NCBI GenBank assembly: GCA_003427395.1 | Contig: BFEA01000405.1 | Coordinates: 466,709 to 505,636 of the forward strand | From: Chara braunii | Taxonomy: Eukaryota; Streptophyta; Charophyceae; Charales; Characeae | Length of the DNA: 38,928 bases | Direction: 5' to 3' | Part shown: positions 1 through 10,270 of the stretch, one piece after another | Position numbering within the stretch: position 1 is the first letter of the stretch | Layout of the letters: each line of letters begins with the position of its first letter | The notes under the pieces: model-generated | Told to the model about the DNA's origin: nothing | Databases searched by the model: none | Seen by the model: only the letters and a program-made list of their open reading frames with translations | Position numbers and translations under genes: made by a program

Positions 1-240
1 TTTTTTTTTCCTTTTTCTTTTTTCTTTTTTTCTTTTTTCTTCTCTCTTTTTTTCTTTTTTTCTCTTTTTTCTTTTTTCTTTTTTCTTTTTTCTTTTTTCC
101 ATTTCCTTTTTCTTTCCCCTCCCCCTTTTTTTTTTTTCCAGTCGACGATAGTCCGTCTGTCCTTTCCGTCCCTTTCCCCCCTTCTTTTCCTTTTTTCCTT
201 TCCGTTGTTTGGTTTCTTTGTTTCCTTTTTCTTTTTCAAA
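1..240. repeat. pyrimidine-rich (T/C) low-complexity tract
   Basis: Nearly uninterrupted T and C, with T runs separated by single C or CC. No coding signal. 241-640 that follows is ordinary sequence in which I see no gene. Confidence 0.9.
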
Positions 241-826
241 CAGGTCCTCCGAGAAGAGGATCCAAAACACAAGGATCGGAACCCCTGCCAGAGCTAGAGA
301 TACAGGGATGCTTAGCCAGGCACTCTCGACACTCGGTCCAAGGCTTAAAGGGCCAGGCATGGGGTCGCACGGGCTAGTTCTGCATCGATGATATCATGTA
401 CGTACCGGAGGCAACGCAATCATCCGTGAGCAATTAGCAACTGGGCGCCAAATTTTTTTAAAATTTAGGCCGACCGTCTTTTCAGGAGTAGTCAGAAGCA
501 GCAGACTCGAAAGATAAGTAGGCATAGTATTTAGGAAGGATAGTAACAGAGACCAAGCATCATCATCGAAGCAGACGCGAAAATCCGCCGGCATTTTTGG
601 AGGACTTTTTGACGCACTCTTTTCTGAACAGACACGGCGGCCAGCATGGACTTCCCCTTGGACCTCGATGCGCTTGCGGCCCGGAGGGAGGTGCACAATC
701 AAGAGACGGTATTCTTCTTAGCCGCAACTCCTCGATCCACACATCATGGAAGTGCCAAACACCGATTGAGCAGCTTCCAGCAGCAGCAGAGCAGCGCCTC
801 GCATCCCTCAAAACCCACCCCCTTCC

Positions 827-1703
827 TACTATGCCCTCGCTCTCATCCCACTAGCATTCGCAACCTTGTTCGCACTAGCGCTCATCCCCAACCTTCTCGT
901 CCCACATAGATGCGGCTCCTAGCGCACGACCGATAAGCATGGATGGTGCGCAATAGTGTCCCATCGCTCTCTCTCCCTCCCTCACCATTTCACTTTTAGT
1001 GGCGCTGCTAGCCTTGTTTTGCCTCGCGACACTACCAAACTTTATGCTAGCCAGATCCCTGATCGGAGCGCTCACTACAGAGGAGACACTGCGAGCGCCC
1101 TCTCGCGAGCAAGCAGCGCATCTCTGTGCAACATTTGCCTATGTAAGTGCAGCATCTGAAGCAGCAGCCACCTTCTTTTGCGCCATCGCAGATGAGGGCA
1201 TCGCGATAGCTGAGCAGCAGTAGCAAGCCATGGCGGATAATGGCGACAAAGCAGAAACAACTATATGCTGTTTTCTAGCGTATCTGGCCTCTTTGGCCCG
1301 TCTTGCCTTTATCCTTTTCATCGCGGCGCTACCACTCGAGCACGGCACTGACATATCAGCGTGCGGAGAGCAAGCAGCCAGCGGCTTCCAGATGACTAAG
1401 TCGCAAACCCCTCCGCCCCCTCCCCCTCCCCCTCCTTCCCCCCTGCACTCCCACCACTCGATCAAATGGCTACCCTCTCTCCCCCTCTCTCTTCCCCTCT
1501 CTCTTGCAATCACCGTTCTCACCGCCATCCCCTTCACTCCGTGTATCGTCTTAATTTCACGAATCTTCCGAGACCAAGGAAGACTATTGCCCTCTGACAA
1601 CACTGCATTGTGGCTGCAGCAGAAAGGCCTCAGGGATAAGCCACTCCCTCCCCCGAGTCGGCAAGCGGACGCAGCGCACAGATGCGAAGATCTGTCCAGT
1701 TAG
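827..1703 (+). other. hydrophobic coding-like patch, no recognised gene
   Basis: Several plus-strand reading frames here encode hydrophobic segments of about 20 residues each, at 827-906, 999-1080, 1260-1340 and 1490-1560. The frame open at 999 stops at TAG 1221-1223; the same frame is open again from ATG 1230 to 1703, so one amber codon separates two stretches (75 and 157 residues). The second stretch has a membrane-like segment near residues 11-35 and then a run of nine prolines coded by CCn. I recognise no family. It could be a decayed multi-pass membrane gene or a product of CT-rich, GC-moderate composition; the proline run and the CT-rich flank argue for caution. Confidence 0.2.
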
Positions 1704-1879
1704 AAGCTTGATGCGGGTTCTTCTTCTTCTTTCTCCTCCGCTTCCCCTCCTACCCAGATCATTCACAATCACGTTACCCTCGCCCGCTGCTCTTTGCTGA
1801 GAAACATTTGTGTTTTGAACGATTGACGTTATAATAATTGCTTCATTTCCGTGTTTAAGCTTTCTTTTTGGATTGAAAT

Positions 1880-2990
1880 GGTTATCCCGCTTGTTTTTTA
1901 CGCAATGCCTCTTTCATCATGGGAATTCATGTGGGTGATCCTTCTAGGAAATCGTACGAAAAAGTCTGTTCAAGACCTAGTGTCCTTGTTTGGTTACGGC
2001 ACGTGACTGTCCTTCGTAAGTAGCGGTTGGTATCTTCCAGTCCCGCTCGAAAGCATGACACGTGACGTAATCTGCTGATTATTTGTCCTTTTGAAAGACA
2101 CTTAGCTTCTTCTTCTTCTTGTTGTATGACTCCAGGAAGTTTATATTGATTAGTTTACGTAACAAACATGTGTGCTGGAAAAAACCATTGTATAAACTGC
2201 TCACCTTTCTTTTTCGACAAATGACCTCTCTTTTCTTTCCTTTCCTTTCTTTTATTTTCTTTTCTTTTCTTTCCTTTCTTTTCTTTTCCTTTTTTTTTCT
2301 TTTTTTTTTTTTCCTTTTTTCTTTTCTTTTCTTTTCTTTTTTTATTTCCCCTCCTTTCCTTCTCTTCTCTTCTTTTTTCTCTCTCTTTTTTTCCCCCTTT
2401 TACTTGCTGTTTCCATTTGTGAAATGGACATCGTAGGACTCTTTGTCGCAATAGGAACCCTTTGTTAGTAATAAGCCGCATCACGCGACGGTCCTTCTCA
2501 ACGACGAATGCTCCAATCCTCGTTTCTGAAGGTACGCCAAGTGACATAGCAAAAATTCCCTGATTAGTCACTAGTCTTACGATATCTCGCATGCATCGTT
2601 GAAAATTGTAACGATAACACAACTTCCTTGATTAACTATTCACCCTCCCTTTTGTTGAATGACTTCCTTTCCTTTTACCTTTTTCCCTTATTTTCCTTCT
2701 TTCTTTGTTTTTCGTCTTTTGCTTGCTGTATCACGAAGGAAGACATTCGTGAAATAGTCGTCTCTATCGCAGTAAGAACCTTAATAAGCCACGGCGCGTG
2801 ACGGTCCTTCGCTATATCGGACGAGAATCTCTAATTCTAACCCATATCCGAAGGCGCGGCAAGCGACGCAGTAAAATTTCGTAGTTATTTGGCAATCTCA
2901 TGTTATTTCGGATGCATGAATTGAATGCTCGAAGGGTAACGTTAATTTCTTGACCATTTATTACTCATTGATGAGGAATTTTTTACTAAC
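1880..2990 (+). repeat. diverged tandem triplication, ~330-bp unit
   Basis: Three related blocks start near 1940, 2430 and 2745. Each contains a version of CACGGCRCGTGACGGTCCTTC (near 1997, 2474, 2792) followed about 60-70 bases later by a CRAGYGAC-like segment and then a sequence resembling GATTAGTCACT or GTTATTTGGCA, and the first two end in T/C-rich DNA. Identity is low, so the duplication is old. No coding potential is evident in any copy. Confidence 0.5.
2221..2402. repeat. pyrimidine-rich tract
   Basis: About 180 bases of T with scattered C, dominated by TTTTC and TTTCC words. It lies between the first and second blocks of the diverged triplication. Confidence 0.9.
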
Positions 2991-3860
2991 TACGGTTTGA
3001 ACGTGTACTCTAGAATATATATATATACCTCGTTTGTTTTCCTCTTCTCACTCTCTTCCTACGTTTTACCGGGCAGTTCTGTTTGTGACGATATATATAT
3101 ATATATATACATGTATATGTTTAATTCGTGTCAATTTTCTGCACCTCGGCACATAATGTTCCTTCCTGTTTCTTTCGCTTAGCGTAATTCACTATGGCTC
3201 TTTCGTGTTGAACCATTTTTTCGCTAAGACAGCGTGGGGCTCTTTGCAAAATTTTGAAGCCCTGCGCGGAGTCCGCGCTAAACGGATCTCGTTCCTTTGC
3301 AAATTTCCAAAGTCCCTTTGATCAACCTTCTGACGATCCTACGCTATGTCAGGAGTTTTGTATGAAAGCAATGAACTGCTTATCCCCGCTACTATACTGG
3401 CCTTTCTCACCTGTCTCCCGCACAATCGATTATATAGAATCTACTTGACTACTGCACACACGATCCCTCACCAGCGGATCGTACTTTCTGCTTTCTCAGA
3501 ACTAATAACACTGCACATAACTTCACAGCTTGTCCCTTCAAACTTTTTACCAAGTTAGTATATATATAGTCCTTAAAGTGTCTTCCACCGACCGTATGGA
3601 TAGATGGATAAACGAGGAGCGGATCTAATAGTAGTAACCAATCACGAAAGGCGACCAAGGAACCCAATGTAACCAACACGTCATTATCGCCGGAGGAGCT
3701 ATCAAGACACTGAGGTTGAGCTGTTCAATACGCTATCAACGCCCGAAATGACCCCTTCTAAGAAACCCCTGAGCTCTCCAATTTCCGGGATGGTCTCCAC
3801 ATCGCGACGAAGAAGCTTCCAACCCCTGCCAGGTTTCCGCAGCGTGCCGACCAAAACTAG
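2990..3860. other. intergenic stretch with short AT microsatellite
   Basis: A (TA)n run lies at about 3088-3109 and a shorter one at 3014-3027. The remainder is unique-looking sequence without an ORF that resembles a protein. Confidence 0.6.
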
Positions 3861-4285
3861 TGTTGGAGCTCAGCCATCCACAGTATGTTGTGTGGCATGG
3901 CGTGCGTAATGTGCACACACCCAAAATACACACACACATACGCCCACGCACGCACAGGCGCACACACACACGTACACACCCACCCACCCACCCACACCGA
4001 CACCCACCCACACCGACACCCACCTACACACACACATGCACACACGAGCACACACACACCCGCACCCGCATACGCACACACACACGCACACACCCATGCA
4101 CACACACATGCACTCACACACACATGCACACACACCCAATCTCTCTCCCCCTCTCTCTCTCTCTCTCGCGCGCGCGCGCGTGCACGCACGTACGCTGAGA
4201 GACATACACAGAGAGAGAGAGGGAGCGGGCAGGTGTGGCCTATGTGCGAGTGTTTTTTTTTTTTTTTTGAATCAATCAATCAATT

Positions 4286-4327
<42 letters not shown>

Positions 4328-4346
4328 CAAGCACTCAATCAATCGA

Positions 4347-4401
<55 letters not shown>

Positions 4402-4500
4402 GTTTTATTTCTTTATTTTGTTTTTTTCCTCCTCTTTTGATTATTTTTATTTTTTAAAACTATAAAAAAATACCAAAAATAAAATAAAAATAATGGGGTG
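3861..4500 (+). repeat. composite microsatellite repeat, left copy
   Basis: In order on the plus strand: CA-rich (3910-4140), CT then CG alternation (4141-4185), a unique segment with GAGAGACATACACAGAGAG and GGCCTATGTGCGAGTG (4196-4253), T run (4254-4269), (AATC)n (4270-4401), and an AT-rich end with AAAATAATGGGG (4402-4500). The same modules in the same order occur on the minus strand at 38840-38281, so this is a dispersed repeat family with a fixed architecture, not independent microsatellites. No ORF resembles a protein. Confidence 0.8.
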
Positions 4501-4868
4501 CTGGGCATCTGCCGAGATGTCTAGGCTACGCACGTGACTGGGCTATGGCAAAAAGTGGTCCCTGCACGTCCTTTTTTTTTTTTTTCTTTTTTTTTGCGAG
4601 TCATTTTTCAACCCTGCCCCTTCACGGGTCCTTTTCCAAAAAAAAAGAAAAAAAGGGAGACTCTGGACAGTCCTGGTACCTGCTCTGACCCCAGTCCTTG
4701 GGAAAATGCCTCCCATTTTTGCCAATTGTTGCACTGGCAGCCAATAGGAAGCATGAGTTCTTGTTTTTTTCTGCAGTTTGTAACTGCTCTTCGCGCGGAC
4801 GCGGAGTGTGCAGTTATTTCTTCCGATTCGAAAATCTAAATGGGTCACAGGTGCAGTTTGCTTGTCAT
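4500..4868 (+). repeat. dispersed repeat, plus copy (pairs with 24690-25066)
   Basis: About 370 bases starting CTGGGCATCTGCCGAGATGT and running through a T run, CCCTTCACGGGTCCTTTTCC, an A-rich stretch, and CTGCAGTTTGTAACTGCTCT to GGGTCACAGGTGCAGTT. A closely similar sequence is present in reverse orientation at 25066-24690. It directly abuts the composite microsatellite repeat, so the two may have moved together or one inserted beside the other. Confidence 0.8.
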
Positions 4869-4941
4869 TATTCTGTAGAGCAAGAAGCACACTAACGGCG
4901 AACCAAGGTTACCAAGCAATGGCTGTCAAACTGACAAATTG

Positions 4942-5058
4942 GGCCTCCCCACACCACTCTTGAAATGTGAAAAAGACAAAAACATGGCGGGTGCATCAGG
5001 CCATGTTCTAGGAGGAAGTTCATTCTCATTGTGCACATTTCAAAAGAGTGGTGTGGCC
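4942..5058. mobile_element. small TIR element (MITE-like), 117 bp
   Basis: Ends are inverted: GGCCTCCCCACACCACTCTT at the left and the reverse complement of GGCCACACCACTCTTTTGAA at the right, with similarity continuing to GAAATGTG. There is no coding capacity. A clear target-site duplication is not visible. The ends belong with the GGGCCTCGC-type termini of the neighbouring elements. Confidence 0.65.
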
Positions 5059-5153
5059 ATGTCCAATGACGACAAAACGACCCTCTGAGAATATGGGCCT
5101 CGCTCCACTAAAGTCAGCGACGGGAAATTTTGTACAGTTGGTGGACAGCTCTC

Positions 5154-5666
5154 GAGGCATACTCACACGAGGACCAAGAGACCCGAAATCCCAAAATTTG
5201 AGTAATTTTTCGGGTCACACTGGAGAGGCTCGCTACCCAAATGCCTCAAACGGTGACCCTTCTGTCAGTTGCCTGCCGGGCCGCGGGTGTACCCTTTTTG
5301 AGACCACCTCTGGAGGTGGTCTCAAATTACCTTTCCTTTTATTTTCTGTTTTCGCGAATTGAACAGAATCGTAGACGAAGAAGACAGCCCGCCAAACAAC
5401 TGAAAGTGCGACCAGGAACATTTACATTGTAGATAAGGCCCAAGCATTATACTAGCATGAAAAAAGAAATCAAAACAATCCATCTTTTCGTTTGGTCCTC
5501 CCCCGTGTGACCAGGCGCACTTGCCCTGAATGCAAAGTGTCAGGGTCGCCTTCGTCCTTTCTGGATGAGGTCCGCCCGTGTGACCACACGGGTCCCAAAT
5601 GCCTAAAAAAAAGCCGAACCAAATGCCTCAAAATTTTCAGACTTCCGGTCCCCGTGTGAGTATGCC
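5154..5666. mobile_element. TIR element nested in left arm, ~513 bp
   Basis: Left terminus GAGGCATACTCACACGAGGACC-like and right terminus inverted, GTGTGAGTATGCC, with similarity continuing about 35 bases inward (an inverted pair around CCCAAAATTTGAG and CTCAAAATTTTCA). CTC flanks both sides (5151-5153, 5667-5669). The other arm of the surrounding inverted repeat (7917-7937, reverse strand) shows the uninterrupted sequence with a single CTC, which supports insertion here. The right end may lack two terminal bases. An inner inverted pair, GAGACCACCTC and GAGGTGGTCTC, lies at 5298-5322. Confidence 0.7.
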
Positions 5667-6106
5667 CTCAGTATCGTAGAAAACCTTGGGCTGGGAACGG
5701 AATGAGGCATCGCTCCACTGACTGTACACAATACAACTCCACAATTCGTGAGTTCACTACGAGACATGGCCTCTATCGCTTTTTGTCTTCCAGACTCCAG
5801 GCTGGCTGTCCGAAATGGTCCGTGGGTTCCTACAAGGACCGTCCACGAAACGATTTGTGCAGGCTGTCCATTTTCCATACTATTTCTGACAACTGTCCAA
5901 GCCATTCCACACACGGATAGTGGACAAGAAGTGGAGCGACGTCCCACTGTGACAGTCCATTTTTGTATAGTGGACGGTAGTGGCCCTAGTATGTCCCAAA
6001 TTGCCCATTGCCCTTCTATATGAAACTGTAGTCTGTCTGCGCTTGTGAGTGTGCTCTGGACATCAGAAATGAGTGGTAAAGAAGCTCCAAATACGAACAA
6101 CTTGAA

Positions 6107-6255
6107 GGGGCCTCGCTGCACTACTCTCGGAATGTAAAAAATGAGAATGAATCTTCCGCCGGAACATGAAGAGATAATCTTCCACCAGAACATGAAGAGA
6201 TACACTGCCATACTTTTTTGTCTTTTGTGCATGTGGAGAGTAGTGCAGAGAGGCA
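6107..6255. mobile_element. small TIR element with internal tandem repeat, ~149 bp
   Basis: GGCCTCGCTGCACTACTCTC at the left (6109-6128) is inverted as GAGAGTAGTGCAGAGAGGC at the right (6236-6254). Inside, ATCTTCCRCCRGAACATGAA followed by GAGATA is present twice in tandem at about 6149-6203. No protein is encoded and no target duplication is obvious. Confidence 0.65.
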
Positions 6256-6485
6256 CAAGTGCGGCAGGTTTCGAGTTTCAAAAGAGATAAGCGGCAAAAA
6301 GAGCTCATGTCAGCAGGTCTGTCTAGGCGCAATTTTAAAAGGGCAAGAAGAAGAAGATGAGCGGCAGTCTGCACACCGTGCTCCCCACCTGCAAAAACCA
6401 GATAAGTCTCCTTATTGCCTTTAAGAACCTGGGCACGTGACTGGACTGACTGTGGGTCAAATACATTGGCTTGAGGTGTGAGAAA

Positions 6486-6592
6486 GGGCCTCGCTCCACT
6501 ACACAACTTTGGAGTCGTACCAAAGTTGAGAAGGCATTCGGGCAAGAAAGTATGCGAATGCATGTACAGTGTTGTGTAGTGGAGCGAGGCCC
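6486..6592. mobile_element. 107-bp TIR element with perfect 22-bp ends
   Basis: The left 22 bases (6486-6507, starting GGGCCTCGCTCCACTACACA) are repeated without mismatch in inverted orientation at 6571-6592. The element is flanked by AAA on both sides (6483-6485, 6593-6595), consistent with a 3-bp target-site duplication. The GGGCC terminus and 3-bp duplication resemble PIF/Harbinger-type (Tourist-like) MITEs, although the target is not the usual TWA. It lies in the centre of the larger inverted repeat. Confidence 0.8.
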
Positions 6593-6923
6593 AAAAGCAA
6601 CTGAGGTCCGTTGGGAATCAGAGACGGCAGTGGAGATTGCACATGATAATGGCAGAAACCGCAGAACCGACCACCTTCTTCCCCTCTCTGCTCAGCAGTA
6701 TGGCATTCTCCTTCCCTGCACAAGCTTGAGAATCGGCCTCGCTCCACTACTGTAGTACTATCCACTATACAGACATGGACAGTGGGACATCCATCCACTT
6801 ACTGTCCACTATCCGTGTGTGAAATGGGTTGGACAGCTGTCAGAAATAGCATCTGTCCATTTTTGTATACCTCGCACTGCACCCTGCACAAATCGTTTTG
6901 TGGACTGTCCTTGTAGGAACCTA

Positions 6924-7327
6924 GAGGCTCGCCACACAGGCTGTCGAAAACCACATTTTCGACAATTTTGCATCGCCACACAGACTTTCGAAGAATTGCG
7001 GCTCAAAAAACTTTTGACAGGTGTCAGGATGGTACTTTCGACAGCCGCCCTCCAGCGATCTTTTCCTCCAGCCTGCAGGTGACGGAAATTCGACAGTGGC
7101 CCGCCGCCGACCTTTCGAACATTGCGTTCAAATTTGCGTTGTGAGGTTCGAATTCGCGTTGTCAGGGACTGTTCCGTGACACCCGTCCGCCTGGCCATGT
7201 CCAAAAACCTTGCACCTCTACAGGCTATGTGGCGAAGAGGGGGAAAACTGTAGACCGCCCAACTGTCGAAGATTTTGTGACACCTGTTGAAAATTTTCGA
7301 CATTCGACAGCCTGTGTGGCGAGCCTC
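6924..7327. mobile_element. 404-bp TIR element with perfect 25-bp ends
   Basis: The ends are perfect 25-bp inverted repeats starting GAGGCTCGCCACACAGGCTG (6924-6948 and 7303-7327), flanked by CTA on both sides (6921-6923, 7328-7330). The related sequence on the opposite arm (5800-5840, reverse strand) runs straight through this point without the element. The interior is dense in TGTCGAA/TTCGACA words and a second CGCCACACAG motif lies about 50 bases inside. It is related to 7490-7900 and 23676-24090. Confidence 0.85.
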
Positions 7328-7489
7328 CTACTGACCCTCCACCTTTTGGACAGCGAGCCTGGAGTCTGGGCGGCCAAATTGCGATCGAGGCCGTGTCTTG
7401 TAGTGCTGCGGCGGTGTCTCGTAGTGATCGAATTGTGGAGTTGTATAGTGTACAGTTAGAGCCTCGCCACAGTTCTATAGTGTACAGTT

Positions 7490-7900
7490 AGGGCCTCACC
7501 ACACCAATGTCGAAAACTGCATCTTTGACATTTTCTCCTCGCCACACAGCATGTCGAAATCCGAGATGCAAAAAAAGTTCAGGAGCTGTCACTGCCTGTC
7601 AGGGAAAGGGATTCTTCTCCTCTCGAGAGGGGCTCTTTTCCACTGCAGGCCTGCAACTTGGACATTTTCAACAGTCCTTGGATGGGATGTCGAATTCTTG
7701 CCCGAATGTCGAAAAAGAGAGCGCACCAATGCTTGTCCTATCTTCACCCCAGTTTGTCTCTTTTGTGCATACGACTCGTGAGTTCTTCACTTCTACATGC
7801 TGTGTGGCGAAGAGGTTTTTCTGTCGAAAGAGGAAATGTCAAAAATTTCCTGACATATGTCGAATTTCGTGATGTTTAGACATTGGTGTGGCGAGGCCCT
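7490..7900. mobile_element. TIR element, same family, ~411 bp
   Basis: The left end AGGGCCTCACCACACCAATG (7490-7509) is inverted at 7881-7900 with one mismatch. CTCGCCACACAGCATG at about 7539 mirrors CATGCTGTGTGGCGAAGAGG at about 7797. Many TGTCGAA words are present. No clear target duplication is seen. Just upstream, TATAGTGTACAGTTAGRGCC occurs twice in tandem (7444 and 7477), which may mark a rearranged insertion site. Confidence 0.75.
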
Positions 7901-7937
7901 CCGAGGGTTTTCTACGATACTGAGACCTGTCCACCAA

Positions 7938-7957
7938 CTATACAAAATTTTGTATAG
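7938..7957. repeat. perfect 20-bp palindrome
   Basis: CTATACAAAATTTTGTATAG reads the same on both strands. It lies near the right outer end of the large inverted repeat; the equivalent place in the left arm (5124-5140) has a diverged, non-palindromic version. Confidence 0.85.
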
Positions 7958-8117
7958 CCGACATTAGTGGAGTGAGGCCCAACGTCGGGATTTCCTAGGT
8001 ATCGGGTCTGTCTCCAGACTGTCCACAACTTCCACTGTCTGTCTCCAAGAGCATAGAATGGCGAGTGCCAAGTGGTGGATCCATACCTGTTCACGGTGTT
8101 CGAATTCGTTCACGATA

Positions 8118-8201
8118 TCATTCTCCTTGTCAGTGTTCTGTAAATGGGCAACACCCTGATGAGAGTGTCCCCTGTAGAAGGAGAATGAAATCATTCTCCT
8201 T
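8118..8201. repeat. hairpin plus direct repeat of ATTCTCCTT
   Basis: TCATTCTCCTT (8118-8128) is inverted as AAGGAGAATGA (8178-8188) and then repeated directly at 8191-8201. A 73-base hairpin is possible, with an inner ACAC/GTGT pair. This could be a very small TIR element. 8280-8830 beyond it shows no gene. Confidence 0.45.
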
Positions 8202-8829
8202 CCACTTCATCTGTTACGGGTTGAAGTCAGGATCCCTTGAGATAATGCAGCTGTCGAAGGTCAACGTGCATCCCCTCTGATGGCTGGAGGGAGACAATAA
8301 GCTTTGTTCGGGGGCATGGGTCCCCTGCATAAGCCTTAGGAGTAGTGGTAGGTAGGTAGTGAAGGTGAATTCAAAGAGTTTGGAAGATGATGAATATAGC
8401 GTAGGTTTTATTAAAAAAAGAGAAAAGTGTTGTGGCAAAGGAAAAAAGGCAGAGACGGAAATAATGCCACTTGTCGCTTGGGAACCGAGCAGGTTTGGCA
8501 AGAAGGGAGCTTGTGGCCACATTTGCATTTGCGATTAAATTCCCTTTCTTCTCCCATAATTGTCATTTCTGGAAACGTTTTTGTGCTACTGGCGTACTAA
8601 TTGATTTCATGCCCCCCGCCGACAGTGCAAGTTTATTGCATGCCCCTGCTTCTCAACCTCTCTCCACGCCCCAGCCCTCCAGGGCGTCGCAAATTTCGGG
8701 CAGTGGGTCAATGGCATGGGAATAAGATGGAATGCTCAAAGAAAATAGTTATTTCTTAAAACTTGCAAGGCCAGTGGTGAAAGTAAGGCACACTATACTG
8801 TCTTAAGGGCAAAGATTGCCTTTTCTTTT

Positions 8830-8945
8830 CAAAAAAGGGTGAGCATCAACCATCATTGTATTCACTGTTTGGGATTCAAACTCATGATCAGCTCATCACC
8901 AGGTAGTTACACGAGTGCGTGTGAAACTTTCAGCCACGTTGGTCA
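8830..8945 (-). ncRNA. tRNA-derived (SINE-like) unit with A and B boxes
   Basis: On the minus strand, TGGCTGAAAGTTT (8936-8924) resembles a Pol III A box and GAGTTTGAATCCC (8883-8871) is a good B box, 53 bases apart, which is a tRNA-like spacing. A T6 run (8836-8831) that could act as a Pol III terminator lies about 40 bases beyond the B box. A complete cloverleaf is not evident, so a SINE head or tRNA relic is likelier than a functional tRNA. Confidence 0.4.
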
Positions 8946-9040
8946 TCTAAGTTGATTCACCCCCTAGTACGTTTCCCAGCTAGAAAATAAAAAAAGTCGC
9001 GGCGTGCGTGCTCCTGCTACTTTCACTGTCGTTCTGCGGC

Positions 9041-9096
9041 CCATCCATCCACTGGCAGGCAAAACGGGCCGTTTTGCCTGGATGCCAGTGGATGGA
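9041..9096. repeat. near-perfect ~55-bp palindrome
   Basis: CATCCACTGGC then AGGCAAAACGG is followed after one base by CCGTTTTGCCT and GCCAGTGGATG, with a 4-base insert in the right arm. The core CCGTTTTGCC is shared with the palindrome at 10224-10270. 9100-9460 holds no evident gene. Confidence 0.85.
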
Positions 9097-9460
9097 CATC
9101 CAGAGAAAGGGCGCCCCAGTACTTCCCAAAGGTCACAGACGCTTGCAATGCCTTGCATGCCAGGACTTCGATTTTCTAGCTGAGGAACGTACTGACGGTA
9201 CTGGTGGTTTAAGCTACCCGTGTACACAGCCAGGCGTTGGGGCGTACCCATGAGAATGATGAGATAAGCAGACCTGGAATATGACAGGGCAAAAAGAAAT
9301 GGAAATCTGCCGATTGCCCCGGGCCCCTGAGGCTGAGTGTATGACGATGATGCAGATGACCTAGTCAGAATGTCCGTTGTGTGGCACCGATGACTACGTT
9401 TCATGGCCTGTGCCTGAACAGAAACGTTTTGGGGCATACTCTCCCGGACGCCCTCTCCGA

Positions 9461-9462
<2 letters not shown>

Positions 9463-9544
<82 letters not shown>

Positions 9545-9551
9545 TGTGTGT
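9463..9551. repeat. (CT)n then (GT)n microsatellite
   Basis: About 64 bases of CT dinucleotides run directly into about 24 bases of GT. 9552-10045 that follows holds no evident gene. Confidence 0.95.
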
Positions 9552-10046
9552 CTCTATCTGTGCAGCCCCCTCCTTGCCTGCTTCGACGAGTCGCGTTGCA
9601 AGCAACGCTGGTGGATAAACAATCAGCCTTGCGAGTTGCAAGGCCGGCCGCTGCGGTGCAGAGTGCTGCAGTAGTCTATTATCATATTATGTCTATACAG
9701 TCTGTCGTTCGGGGTCGATTGCCAATTTGCCAACGTTCCATTCATACGGGGGTCTCCCGGTCTCGGAAGTGGTGCTCCTGGCCAACAGAGCCATAGCTTT
9801 TGGTTTTCCGGTCTGCCAAAGGAGCTGTCACCGCTGTGAGGTAAAGGCTCGCTCGTTCATTGATCGGGCTGCTCTTTGACGTCTGGTTGCTTATCTTTTT
9901 CTTCGCACCCTTTGCACCTTTTCGACGTAGCATGCGCACAGCCATCCTTTCTTGTACAAAACCGTCTTCCCCCGAACACAACGCACCTTTTTATGGCTGT
10001 ACCGGACCGGAGAGATCGCTTCCATGCTTTCGTTATCAGGGTGATT

Positions 10047-10113
10047 TTGAGCGCGGCGCGGGGGTCTTTAAGCGCGTTTCAGCGCGTTTGAGCGCCGCGC
10101 GGGGGTCTTTAAG
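10047..10113 (+). repeat. short GC-rich direct repeat
   Basis: GCGCGGGGGTCTTTAAG-type sequence preceded by GAGCGC occurs twice, about 40 bases apart, with GCGCGTTT words between the copies. Confidence 0.6.
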
Positions 10114-10223
10114 GAGGCTCATACGGTTTCATAGATGTTTGGGGGAAGACGGTAGTATGTCTCTCGCACTCAATGTTTGCATTTCCCATTCCGACCTTGA
10201 TGTCTGCATGACGTTGTGTGTAT

Positions 10224-10270
10224 CCCCCTCCGTTTTGCAAAACGGATTCCGTTTTGCCAAACGGAGGGGG
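10224..10270. repeat. nested 47-bp palindrome
   Basis: CCCCCTCCGTTTTGCAAAAC is inverted on the right as GTTTTGCCAAACGGAGGGGG with one mismatch. The left half itself contains the perfect 16-bp palindrome CCGTTTTGCAAAACGG. It shares CCGTTTTGCC with 9041-9096. 10271-10930 contains no gene I can support. Confidence 0.85.

Larger units (their letters stand above)
5095..7980. repeat. large inverted-repeat (fold-back) structure with nested insertions
   Basis: The left end GGGCCTCGCTCCACTA (5095) is inverted at the right end, TAGTGGAGTGAGGCCC (to 7980). The arms match in reverse over long distances: 5133-5152 with 7930-7957, 5670-5690 with 7903-7925, 5722-5765 with 7410-7460, 5785-5815 with 7350-7380, 5824-5910 with 6790-6920. 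After removing the nested elements at 5154-5666, 6924-7327 and 7490-7900 each arm is roughly 400-450 bp. It encodes no transposase. It resembles a fold-back or long-TIR non-autonomous DNA transposon. An alternative is two inverted copies of one element lying near each other. Confidence 0.7.

Noticed and set aside
3857-4457. Overlapping ORFs rich in Thr-His or Cys-Val on both strands
   Set aside because: They are translations of CA/CT/AATC microsatellites; no non-repetitive protein sequence supports them.
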